Assembly: GCF_900103445.1 (NCBI RefSeq)
Contig: NZ_FNHS01000002.1
Location: 62,001 to 126,000, forward strand
Source of the DNA: Methylobacterium phyllostachyos
Lineage (GTDB): Bacteria > Pseudomonadota > Alphaproteobacteria > Rhizobiales > Beijerinckiaceae
DNA length: 64,000 nucleotides
Reading direction: 5' to 3'
The notes below the pieces were generated by a model that was not told the origin of the DNA, made no database searches, and saw nothing but the letters and a program-made list of their open reading frames with translations. Positions 8,436-16,623 of the stretch are shown here, piece by piece. A program made the position numbers and the translations under genes. Numbering within the stretch: position 1 is the first letter of the stretch; each line of letters starts with the position of its first letter.

Positions 8436-8687
8436 ATGACGATCCTCCTGCCGCTCCTCCTGCTCTTCGCCGCGATCTCCGGTACCGCGGTGGTGCTGGT
8501 GCGCGACCCAAATCGCCAGGTCTTCGCCATCGCGGCCAACGGGCTCGTGCTGACGATCCTGTTCGACGCCCTGCAGGCCCCCGACGTCGCCCTATCGGAA
8601 CTGGCGGTGGGCACGGCGGCGGTGCCGCTCCTGTTCCTCGTGGCACTCATGGCGGTGCGGGCCAACGCCTCCGGGGAGGAGCCGTGA
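8436..8687 (+). CDS. MbhD-like subunit (DUF4040), C-terminal module of MrpA as a separate gene
   Basis: An 83-residue membrane protein with three helices, including LQAPDVALSELAVGTAAVPLLFL split over helices 2-3. The DVALSE-VG motif matches the MbhD/DUF4040 domain that in canonical Mrp operons is fused to the C-terminus of MnhA. Here it stands alone, as in archaeal Mbh/Mbs-type operons. It overlaps the next gene by 4 bp. Confidence 0.8.
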   Translation: MTILLPLLLLFAAISGTAVVLVRDPNRQVFAIAANGLVLTILFDALQAPDVALSELAVGTAAVPLLFLVALMAVRANASGEEP

Positions 8688-9460
8688 GCCCGCGCTTTCG
8701 CATCGCTCTGCTGGTGCTGGCGGGGCTCGTCCTGATGCCCGCCGCCGCCCAGGTGATGGCCGCCCTGCCGCCGTTCGGATCAACGATTGCCCGCTACGGC
8801 GCCCGGATCAACGCGATCACCCCGGAGGCGCGGCACGTCGCCAACATGGTGAGCGCGATCAACTTCGACCTGCGCGGCCTCGACACCCTGGGCGAGGAGT
8901 TCATGCTGCTCGCCGCCATCACCGGCACGGTGGTGCTGCTGCGCGGCCGCCGCGGCGAGGGCACCACCGGGCGCGCCATGCGCCTGCCCGGCCGCGCCGT
9001 GATCCCGCGCTCCGACGCCGTGGTTCTCGGCTGCCGGATCGCCGGCCCGCTCACCGCGCTGTTCGGCCTCTACGTCGTGCTGCACGCCACCGTGACGCCC
9101 GGCGGCGGCTTCCAGGGGGGCGTGATCCTCGCATCCGGAACGCTGCTGATCTACCTCGGTGAGGGCTATGCCGGCTGGCGCGACTCCATCCGCAGCCACT
9201 GGCTCGACGCCCTGGAGGGCGGCGGCGCGCTCCTCTTCGCCCTGTGCGGGCTGGTGCCGATGCTCACCGGCGCCGCCTTCATGCAGAACATCCTGCCGCT
9301 GGGCACCTTCCGTGACCTGTTCTCGGGCGGCCTGATGCTCGTCGAGAATCTGGGCGTCGCCCTGGCGGTCACGGGCGGGTTCACGCAGCTCTTCCTGGAA
9401 TTCATGGAGGAGACCCGCGAAGCCGAAGAGCCCGATGAGCCCGGAGAGGAATCCGCGTGA
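8684..9460 (+). CDS. mnhB: Fused MbhE-like / Na+/H+ antiporter subunit B (MnhB)
   Basis: A 258-residue two-domain subunit. Residues 1-90 look like MbhE (helix, polar loop ending NFDLRGLDTLGEEF, second helix); residues about 105-245 are MnhB, with HATVTPGGGFQGGVILASG and the late SGGLMLVENLGVALAV helix. It continues the Mbh-like order of modules. The GTG start overlaps the DUF4040 gene, and its stop overlaps mnhC. Confidence 0.85.
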   Translation: MSPRFRIALLVLAGLVLMPAAAQVMAALPPFGSTIARYGARINAITPEARHVANMVSAINFDLRGLDTLGEEFMLLAAITGTVVLLRGRRGEGTTGRAMRLPGRAVIPRSDAVVLGCRIAGPLTALFGLYVVLHATVTPGGGFQGGVILASGTLLIYLGEGYAGWRDSIRSHWLDALEGGGALLFALCGLVPMLTGAAFMQNILPLGTFRDLFSGGLMLVENLGVALAVTGGFTQLFLEFMEETREAEEPDEPGEESA

Positions 9461-9864
9461 GTGTCCTGCCCTACGCGGTCGCCGCATGGCTGTTCGGAGT
9501 GGGCCTCTACGGCATCGCCACCAGCCGCAATTTCATCCACCTCGTCGGCTGCCTCGGCGTCTGTCAATCGGCGACCTACGTGCTGCTGCTCGGCCTCGGC
9601 TATCGCTGGGGCAGCATCGCGCCGATCTTCTACGACCATCCGCCGGGTACGCCCGCGGTCGATCCGGTGATGCAGGCGCTGGTGCTGACCGACATCGTGG
9701 TCGGCGCGACGCTCACGGCCCTGCTCCTCGTGCTGACCGTGCAGGCGCACAAGCGCGGCGGCAGTCTGGATCCGGAAAAACTCCGGCCGATGCGTGCGGG
9801 GAGAAAGTCCGGTCGCAGTCAGGACACGAGCCGGGGCGACGAAGCGGCGCGGGGGGCCCGGTGA
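9457..9864 (+). CDS. mnhC: Na+/H+ antiporter subunit C (MnhC, NuoK-like)
   Basis: A 135-residue NuoK-like subunit with three helices. FIHLVGCLGVCQSATYVLLL and DPVMQALVLTDIVVGAT correspond to the conserved second and third helices, the latter carrying the family's DPxxQALVLTxIVI signature. The hydrophilic tail of about 35 residues is typical of the group. GTG start in a GTGA overlap with mnhB; its own stop overlaps the GTG start of mnhD. Confidence 0.87.
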   Translation: MSVLPYAVAAWLFGVGLYGIATSRNFIHLVGCLGVCQSATYVLLLGLGYRWGSIAPIFYDHPPGTPAVDPVMQALVLTDIVVGATLTALLLVLTVQAHKRGGSLDPEKLRPMRAGRKSGRSQDTSRGDEAARGAR

Positions 9865-11615
9865 CCGCCTTCCCCGCCCTGCTCCTGCCCCTGCCGGTCG
9901 CCATACCCCTCGTGGTGTGCGCGGTGATCCTGACCACGGCGCATCTCCTGCCGGGGCGTCTGCCCGACATCCTGGCGATCGGCGCCGCCGTGAGCGTGGC
10001 GGTCCTGTGCGCCGTAATCGCCCGGTACGCCGCCCAGGGGCCGATCGTCTACTGGTTCGGCGGCTGGGAGCCGCATGACGGCGTGTATCTGGGCATCGGC
10101 TTCTCGGTGGACGAAGCGAGCGGCTGGATCGCGGCCTTCATCGGCATGCTCTACGCCCTGACCTTCGTGTTCGCCTGGGGCTTCTTCGACCGGACGCACG
10201 GCCACTTCCACATCCTAATGCTGCTGTTCCTGGCCGCCATGGTCGGGTTCAGCTTCACGCGCGACATGTTCAACCTGTTCGTGTGGTTCGAGGTGATGAG
10301 CGTCGCCGCCTTCGCGCTCACCGCCTACCACCTGGCGGAATCGTCCCTCGCGGGAGCCATCAACTTCACGGTGGTCAACAGCCTTGCCGGCTTCCTGATG
10401 CTGGGCGGTATCGGCCTGATCTACGCCCAGGCCGGCACGCTGGATTTCGAGGGCATCGCGGCGGCGGTGGCCCGCGGCGGGCGCGATCCCGTGGTGGCCG
10501 GGGCCTTCTGTCTCGTGGCGGCCGCCCTGATGATCAAGGGCGCGATCGTACCGTTCCAGTTCTGGCTCGCCGATGCCCACGCGGTGGCGCCGAGCCCGGT
10601 CTCGGTGATCTTCTCGGGCTCGATGGTCTCGCTCGGGCTGTTCGGCCTGGCGAAAGTGAGCGCCGTCGTGTTCGCGGGCTCGGCGCAGGTCCAGCAGGCG
10701 CTGCCGATCCTGCTCATCGGCCTCGGCAGCTTCACCGCGCTGCTTGGCGGCTGGATGGCTCTGCTGCAACGCCACTTGAAACGGATGCTCGCCTTCTCGA
10801 CCATCTCGCATGCCGGCATCATGCTGGCTGGCATCGGCGCTCTCACGGCGGGCGGCACCGGCGGGATGCTCGTCTACGTGGTCGGCCACGGGCTGGTGAA
10901 GGGTGCCCTGTTCATGATCGCCGGCATCCTGCTGGCGACACAGGCGAGCATCGACGAGATCGCCCTGCGCGGGCTCGGACGGGGCATCTGGCCCGCCGGG
11001 ATCGCCATGGCGCTGGCAGGCCTCCTGCTCAGCGGCCTGCCGCTCGGCGCCCTCGACCAGGGCACGCGGCTCGTCCAGGGCGCCCTGTCGCAGCAGGGCC
11101 ATGGGATCGCGCTGGCCGCCACCGCAGTCGGCGCGGCGCTGACCGGGGCGGCGGTGCTGCGGGCGGCGGGCCGGATCTTCCTCGGGCTCGGACCCGATCC
11201 CGGCGACGAGGCCGGCGCGCCGAGCGAGGACGAGCGCGAGAAGGCCAATCGCCCCCTCTGGCTCATGCTGGCCCCGTGCTGCGCCCTGCTGGCCCTCGAT
11301 GTCGCGATCCCACCGGAACTGATCGCGCACGCCCTCCCCCGGGCCGCGGCGGCCTTCATGCACCAGCCGGCCGCCGGTGCGCTGGTCGAGGGGCCGGCCT
11401 GGCTGCCCTGGGCGTCCGTGGCGGCGGGGCTGGCGGGGGCCGGCTACGGGCTGTTCCGGAACCGGCTGCCGAAGATCGTGGTCCAGCCCGTGAGCGCCAC
11501 GCAATCGGCGCCGACGCGCGCCCTGGAGTTCCTGCACAGCGGTCTGATCGGCGACTACGCCGCGTGGCTGGCGGTCGGGGTGGCGGGAATCGCCGCCGTG
11601 CTGGCGATGGTCTGA
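9861..11615 (+). CDS. mnhD: Na+/H+ antiporter subunit D (MnhD, NuoL/M/N-like)
   Basis: A 584-residue proton-translocating-type subunit, the only NuoL/M/N-like protein of this locus. The conserved Glu of helix 5 is in FVWFEVMSVAAFALTAYHL, and the helix-7 Lys with the discontinuous helix follows in IKGAIVPFQFWLADAHAVAP; a later conserved Lys is in HGLVKGALFM. It is about 80 residues longer than typical MnhD, through an extended C-terminus with extra helices. It ends the operon. The 175 bp to the next gene hold no convincing ORF. Confidence 0.87.
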   Translation: MTAFPALLLPLPVAIPLVVCAVILTTAHLLPGRLPDILAIGAAVSVAVLCAVIARYAAQGPIVYWFGGWEPHDGVYLGIGFSVDEASGWIAAFIGMLYALTFVFAWGFFDRTHGHFHILMLLFLAAMVGFSFTRDMFNLFVWFEVMSVAAFALTAYHLAESSLAGAINFTVVNSLAGFLMLGGIGLIYAQAGTLDFEGIAAAVARGGRDPVVAGAFCLVAAALMIKGAIVPFQFWLADAHAVAPSPVSVIFSGSMVSLGLFGLAKVSAVVFAGSAQVQQALPILLIGLGSFTALLGGWMALLQRHLKRMLAFSTISHAGIMLAGIGALTAGGTGGMLVYVVGHGLVKGALFMIAGILLATQASIDEIALRGLGRGIWPAGIAMALAGLLLSGLPLGALDQGTRLVQGALSQQGHGIALAATAVGAALTGAAVLRAAGRIFLGLGPDPGDEAGAPSEDEREKANRPLWLMLAPCCALLALDVAIPPELIAHALPRAAAAFMHQPAAGALVEGPAWLPWASVAAGLAGAGYGLFRNRLPKIVVQPVSATQSAPTRALEFLHSGLIGDYAAWLAVGVAGIAAVLAMV

Positions 11616-11790
11616 GGGCCATCGCCACACTCATCAGTCCAGCCCTCGACACGATGTGATCGCCCCCTGCCAAATGCCGAGACGCGATCGATTGAGAGCA
11701 ATGCCATAGGGAACTAGCTTTCTCCCAATCCGGCTCACGCCGAGTCGGACGGCGCCCGCACGGAAGCGGGCGGCGGACCAAGGAGGAGAC

Positions 11791-13275
11791 ATGGACGCGC
11801 AAGCGACCGGGGATCCCGGAGGCGGGGCCTGGGGGCTCCACAACACGGTCACGGTGGTGGATCCGTCGCCGGTGAACTGGCTCTCGATCACCTGGAACAC
11901 GATGGAGGAGGCCAACCGCGTCGATCACGACGGGATCGGCCAGCCAAGCCTCGCGGAATCCTGGGAATGGCTCGATAGCGAGACCCTCGAGCTCAAGATG
12001 CGGGATGCCGTCTACCAGGATGGCGAGCCGTTCAATGCCGCGATGTTCAAGCTCGGCTTCGACAAGGTCCAGGAATGGACCAACCCGCACCCGCCGGGCG
12101 CTTTCCTGAACTTCGCCCGGGACGTCACCTGCGAGGCGGTGGATGATCGCACCATCCGCATGCGCTTCCCCGGCGGCGATTCGGCTGCCTTGATGAAGCT
12201 ACGCGGCATGCATCTGCCGTCGACGCGCTTCTGGAACGAATGGGGCTTCATCGACCCGAAGACGGGATCGGCCGAAGGCCATTGGTGAGTCATCGACGCG
12301 CCTGGTCCGTGGGGGACTGGCCCGTTCGTGCTCACCGAGGGTGTCTCGCTGATCGACTCCCGCTCCGATCGCGTCGTGATGGAGCCCAACCCGACCTACT
12401 GGAACCCGGCTCGCAGGCCGACGGTCCGGATCGTCTACGACAACGTCATCGGCAAGGACGCGGGTATCGCGTCCGTGGCGTCCGGTGACGGGCGCGTGGA
12501 CGTGGTGTTCGACCTGACGCCCGCGGAGGCGAAGGCCTTCCCGCAGAGCGACAAGGGCCGGATTCAGACGAAGAAGGCCAAGACGATCCTCACGGGCGTC
12601 TTCAACGAGAACAAGCCCGGCTCCGTTTGGCGCGATCCCGCCGTGCGGCGGGCGCTCAACCTCGCCATCGACCGGCAGTTCGTGCTCGATCAGGGTGCGT
12701 ACGGCTACGGCACGGTCATTCCCGCCTTCATCCAGCCCGGCCGCTTCGGGGCCGATCCTGGCATGAGCCCGCTCCCGCACGATCCCGAGGCCGCACGCGC
12801 GCATCTGGAGAAGGCGGGCCTCGGCGGGCGGGAGATCGTGATCGTTTCCTCACCCGCCTGGAAGGAGGTCGTCGAGGCGATCGGGCAGTGCCTCTCGACG
12901 ATCGGCCTGTCGGCCCGCTTCGTGAGCGACCGCGGCGATTTGCCGGAGGACTTCGACATCAAGCTCGAATGGTACTTCGACTGGACGCCGCAATACCCGG
13001 TGGCCTGCATGCACCGGGAGTTCTTCGGGCGTGACGCGACCCTGCGCCAGGGTCCGGAGGATCCGGAGTTCGACGCCCTCTACGAGAAGCTCCTGCACGC
13101 GCCCGAGGCGCAGACGGAGGCGGTCGTCCGCGAGGTGGAGCGGTACATCCAGGACCGGTCCAAGGCCCTGTTCCTGTACGCGCCGTTCACGCTGTTTGCG
13201 GTCTCCGAACGGGTGGCGTTCACGCCCTACGACACCTGCATGTCCGAACTCGCCGAGACCCGTATCAAGGGCTGA
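11791..13275 (+). CDS. Family 5 ABC substrate-binding protein with one in-frame TGA (candidate selenoprotein or nonsense-broken gene)
   Basis: ATG 11791 has a near-ideal ribosome site (AGGAGG at 11781-11786). A 165-codon frame ends at TGA 12286-12288, and the same frame continues without shift to 13275. Read through, it gives 494 residues of an SBP_bac_5 protein: QPSLAESWEW and DGEPFNA in the first half; WGTGPFVL, DPAVRRALNLAIDR and a complete C-terminal lobe in the second. The TGA is codon 166, between HW and VIDAPG, ten residues before the family motif GTGPF. No other lesion is seen, and no signal peptide, so the product should be cytosolic. selB follows 67 bp downstream and a SECIS-like hairpin follows the TGA. 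Sec insertion is possible but unproven; a recent nonsense mutation or sequence error is the simpler alternative. Confidence 0.6.
12302..12320 (+). promoter_or_regulatory. SECIS-like hairpin just after the in-frame TGA
   Basis: CTGGTCC (12302-12308) pairs with GGACTGG (12314-12320; two G-U pairs), leaving the 5-nt loop GUGGG. The loop begins 21 nt after the last base of TGA 12286-12288. Bacterial SECIS elements typically have a short upper stem with a G among the first two loop bases, roughly 16-37 nt from the UGA, so the geometry fits. In DNA this GC-rich such hairpins are common by chance, so this is suggestive only. Confidence 0.35.
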
Positions 13276-13287
13276 CATGACCACCGG

Positions 13288-13311
13288 CCGGCGCGGAGCG
13301 ATCCGCGCCGG
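13288..13311 (+). terminator. Perfect 10-bp hairpin between the substrate-binding gene and selB
   Basis: CCGGCGCGGA (13288-13297) and TCCGCGCCGG (13302-13311) form a perfect stem with the loop GCGA. There is no T-run, so it could be a weak terminator after the substrate-binding protein gene. It could also be a leader structure 31 nt before the selB start; SECIS-like leader elements are known to regulate selAB in E. coli. Confidence 0.45.
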
Positions 13312-13342
13312 TCCCCGACCGGATTGGACATCAACGGCCCCC

Positions 13343-15337
13343 ATGATCGTCGCGACCGCGGGGCATATCGATCACGGCAAGACCGCCCTGGTGAAGGCGC
13401 TAACCGGTGTCGATGCCGACCGGTTGCCGGAGGAGAAGGCGCGGGGCATCACCCTCGACCTCGGTTTCGCCTATGCGCCGGAGGGGGGCCTTCTCAGAAC
13501 GCCGATCGGCTTCGTCGATGTGCCGGGCCATGAGCGGCTGGTGCGCACCATGGTGGCGGGCGCCACCGGCGTCGCCTGCGCCCTGCTCGTAGTCGCGGCC
13601 GATGACGGGGTCATGCCGCAGACCCGCGAGCATATCGCGATCCTCGATCTCCTCGGGCTGACCCGCGGCGTCGTGGCGATCACCAAGGCCGACCGGGTCG
13701 AGCCACGGCGCATCGCCGCCGTGACCGCGGAGATAGGCACGCTGCTCGCCACCACCGGGCTCGCCGCCGCGCCGATCCGCGCCTGCTCGGCCCTGACGGG
13801 CGTCGGGATCGCAGAACTCGCCGGCCACCTCGAAGCCTGCGTCAGTGCGGGGGACGCCGAGACCGCATCCCGGGGATTTCGCCTCGCTGTCGATCGTCGC
13901 TTCACGGTACCGGGCGCTGGTCTCGTGGTGACCGGCGCCGTGCATGCCGGCACGGTTCGCGTGGGCGACCGGCTGCTGGTCTCACCCGGCGGGCAGGAGG
14001 CACGGGTCCGCGCGATCCGCGTCCGAGACGGCGAATCCCAGTCGGCGCAGGCCGGAGAGCGCTGCGCCCTCAACCTGACCGGCCCGCGGCTCACCCGGGA
14101 GGCGGTCGGCCGCGGTCACTGGATCCTGGCGCCGGACCTCTACGGGCCGACGGTCCGGCTCGACGTGGCACTGCGTGTCCTGCCCGGCGCGGCGCAGCCG
14201 CTGCGGCACCGAACGCCCGTCCAAGTCCATCTCGGCGCGGCCGTGGTGACCGGCCGGGTCCTGCTGGAGGCCGATGGCGCCCTGGATCCCGGTGCGGCCG
14301 CCCCCGCGATCATCGCCCTCGATGCCGGACTCGGCGCCCTGGCGGGCGACCGCTTCATCCTGCGCGATATCTCGGCCACGCGCACCCTTGGCGGCGGCCG
14401 GGTCATCGACATCGACGGGCCCCGCCGCGGCGCCTGGGCGCCGGGCCGCCGGGCCATCCTCGCCGCCCTCGACACGCCGGACGATGGCCGCGCGCTGGAA
14501 GGTTTGCTCGCCGTAGCGCAGGGCGGCACCGACCTCACGGTCTTCGGCCGCCTGCGCAACCTCCCTGCGGATACGGGCGAGGCCCTGGCATCGAATCTCG
14601 GGGCGGTCGTGATCAAGGTCGGCGATGGGCGCCAGGCCTTCGGGGGCGCGCGGATCGCGGCGCTATCCGGGCGGGTACTGGCCGACCTCGACCGGGCGCA
14701 TGCCGACACACCCGACGATCCCGGCCTGCTGGCCGAGGAGATCGCCGCCTCGCTGCCGATTCCGGACCGGCCGGCTCTCCCAGCTGCCGTCGACCGGCTC
14801 GTGCGGGCGGGTTTGATCGCGCGCAGCGGCCGGCTCTTCCACCGGCCAGACCATGTCGCAAGCCTGCGCCCAGCCGATGCGGCGCTCTACGCCGCAATCC
14901 GGGCCGCGCTGGAGGCGGCCGGGCGCGACCAGCCTCGGCTCGCCCTCCTTGCCGAACGGCTCGAGCGCGATCCGGAGGATTTGCGCCCCCTCCTCGACAA
15001 GGTCGGCCGTATCGGCTGGCTGCGCCGGATATCGAGGCATTACTACGTCCCGCCGGCAATCCTCGCCGACCTCGCAAGCGTCGCGCGGGCGGTGGCGGCG
15101 GAGCATCCGGAGGGACTTCTGACCGTGGGCCAGTTCCGCGAGGCGGCCGGCATCGGGCGCAACCTGACGATGCCACTCCTCGAGTATTTCGACGCGCAGG
15201 GTCTGACGATGCGTATCGCGGAGGGGCGGCAGATCCGCGCCGAGTGGCGCGAGATGAAGATTGATGAAGGAGTGGTGCCGCAAGAGGGATTCGAACCCCC
15301 GACCCCCTCATTACGAATGAGGTGCTCTACCAGCTGA
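13343..15337 (+). CDS. selB: Selenocysteine-specific translation elongation factor SelB
   Basis: A GTPase that delivers Sec-tRNA to UGA codons followed by a SECIS element; its presence implies that selenoproteins are made. The product has 664 residues: G-domain at the start (GHIDHGKT, then EEKARGITLDLGFAY, DVPGHERL and TKAD), EF-Tu-like beta-barrels to about residue 370, and C-terminal winged helices that bind SECIS RNA (EHPEGLLTVGQFREAAGIGRN). ATG 13343 directly precedes the G1 motif. The last about 22 codons (after EMKIDEGV) are read through the complement of a tRNA gene and are probably not functional sequence. No selA or selC is in the window. Confidence 0.95.
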   Translation: MIVATAGHIDHGKTALVKALTGVDADRLPEEKARGITLDLGFAYAPEGGLLRTPIGFVDVPGHERLVRTMVAGATGVACALLVVAADDGVMPQTREHIAILDLLGLTRGVVAITKADRVEPRRIAAVTAEIGTLLATTGLAAAPIRACSALTGVGIAELAGHLEACVSAGDAETASRGFRLAVDRRFTVPGAGLVVTGAVHAGTVRVGDRLLVSPGGQEARVRAIRVRDGESQSAQAGERCALNLTGPRLTREAVGRGHWILAPDLYGPTVRLDVALRVLPGAAQPLRHRTPVQVHLGAAVVTGRVLLEADGALDPGAAAPAIIALDAGLGALAGDRFILRDISATRTLGGGRVIDIDGPRRGAWAPGRRAILAALDTPDDGRALEGLLAVAQGGTDLTVFGRLRNLPADTGEALASNLGAVVIKVGDGRQAFGGARIAALSGRVLADLDRAHADTPDDPGLLAEEIAASLPIPDRPALPAAVDRLVRAGLIARSGRLFHRPDHVASLRPADAALYAAIRAALEAAGRDQPRLALLAERLERDPEDLRPLLDKVGRIGWLRRISRHYYVPPAILADLASVARAVAAEHPEGLLTVGQFREAAGIGRNLTMPLLEYFDAQGLTMRIAEGRQIRAEWREMKIDEGVVPQEGFEPPTPSLRMRCSTS

Positions 15338-15348
15338 GCTATTGCGGC
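15273..15348 (-). tRNA. tRNA-Thr (anticodon CGT)
   Basis: A 76-nt cloverleaf including an encoded CCA. The acceptor stem is GCCGCAA (15348-15342) with TTGCGGC (15283-15277); A73 and CCA follow at 15276-15273. The D-arm reads AGCTCAGCTGG, the anticodon stem CCTCA/TGAGG encloses TTCGTAA with anticodon CGT (15315-15313), and the T-arm contains GGTTCGAATCC. It decodes ACG. It is antisense to, and overlaps by 65 bp, the 3' end of selB. Confidence 0.97.
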
Positions 15349-15458
15349 CCGGCCCCCGACAGGGACCATGCCCGGCGCGCGATCGGCCGCGTCGGACGTG
15401 GCAGGCTCATAGCGGCCCGACCTGCTTTAGGCAAGACCGGAGCCGAGCTCGAACGCGA

Positions 15459-16616
15459 TCACACGTCGGCATCCGCGGTGAGTTCGTTGCGCAGGAACGC
15501 CGCCACCTCCGTCCGATCCACGCCCGGCGCGATGAAGCTCTGGCCGATCCCCCGGGCAAGGATGAAAGTCAGGGCGCCGTCGCGGACCTTCTTGTCCTGC
15601 GCCATCGCATCAAGGATCGCGTCCGCATCGCCGCATCCGCCCGGGACCGCTTGCAGGCGCGTTGGCAGGCCGGCGAGCGCCAGATGGTTGGCGACGCGGC
15701 CCGCCTCCTGCCCAGCGCACAGGCCGAGCCGGGCCGAGAAGCGGAACGCCAGCGCGAGGCCGATCGCCACGCCCTCCCCGTGGACCAGCCGCGCCGGATC
15801 GTAACCGGTCAGCCGCTCCAGGGCGTGTCCGAACGTATGGCCCAGATTGAGCAGCGCCCGCTCGCCATCCTCGCGCTCGTCGCGGGTCACGACCGCGGCC
15901 TTGGCCCGGCAGCAGGACGCCACCGCCGCCTCGCGCTCAGGGCCGCCGGAGAAAATCCCCCGCCAGTTGGCCTCGCACCAATCGAAGAAGCCGGGATCGG
16001 CGATCAGCCCGTACTTGGCGACTTCCGCGTAGCCGGCGCGCATCTCGCGCTCGGACAGCGTATCGAGGGCTGCCGTGTCAGCCAGCACGAGGCGGGGCTG
16101 ATGGAAGGCGCCGATCAGGTTCTTGCCGAGCGGCGCGTTGATGCCGGTCTTGCCGCCGACCGAGGAATCGACCTGTGCGAGCAAGCTGGTCGGAACCTGC
16201 ACGAAACGGACGCCGCGCCGCAGGGTCGCCGCCGCGAAGCCCGCGAGGTCGCCGACGACGCCGCCGCCCAGCGCCACCACGAGGTCTCCGCGCTCCACCT
16301 TGAGGGCGAGCAGCCCGTCGCAGACCGCGGCATAGCCCGCATAGGATTTCGAGCCCTCGCCCGGCGCCACCGTCACGATGCCCGCCTGCAATCCGGCCCG
16401 TTCCAGACTCTCCCGCAGGCGGCCTGCATACAGGGCCCCGACAGTCTCGTCCGTGACGATCGCGGCCCGCCGGCCGCCGAGGGCGGCCACCGCGTCGCCC
16501 GCCGTGTCGATCAGGCCGCGGCCGATCCGGATGTCGTAGGCGCGACCGCCGTCTAGGGGGACGTGGACGGTCAAGGTTTCGGGACGGGTCGAGGGCTCGG
16601 TCACGGACAAGCTCAC
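15459..16616 (-). CDS. aroB: 3-dehydroquinate synthase
   Basis: Second step of the shikimate pathway, converting DAHP to 3-dehydroquinate with NAD+ and a divalent metal. Characteristic segments are GGGVVGDLAGFAAAT, PTSLLAQVDSSVGGKTG, and the metal-binding NLGHTFGHALE with HGEGVAIG. The product is about 385 residues. The start is uncertain: the GTG at 16616 follows the aroK stop by 7 bp, and a second GTG at 16604 is also possible; the frame could extend into aroK but that is unlikely. It is cotranscribed after aroK, the usual alphaproteobacterial order. Confidence 0.95.
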   Translation of the reverse strand: MSLSVTEPSTRPETLTVHVPLDGGRAYDIRIGRGLIDTAGDAVAALGGRRAAIVTDETVGALYAGRLRESLERAGLQAGIVTVAPGEGSKSYAGYAAVCDGLLALKVERGDLVVALGGGVVGDLAGFAAATLRRGVRFVQVPTSLLAQVDSSVGGKTGINAPLGKNLIGAFHQPRLVLADTAALDTLSEREMRAGYAEVAKYGLIADPGFFDWCEANWRGIFSGGPEREAAVASCCRAKAAVVTRDEREDGERALLNLGHTFGHALERLTGYDPARLVHGEGVAIGLALAFRFSARLGLCAGQEAGRVANHLALAGLPTRLQAVPGGCGDADAILDAMAQDKKVRDGALTFILARGIGQSFIAPGVDRTEVAAFLRNELTADADV

Positions 16617-16623
16617 TGAAGTT

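Noticed and set aside
11791..13275. Reading the substrate-binding protein as two separate genes (11791-12288 and 12328-13275)
   Set aside because: Both parts are in the same phase and together make one complete fold; the second part has no ribosome site.
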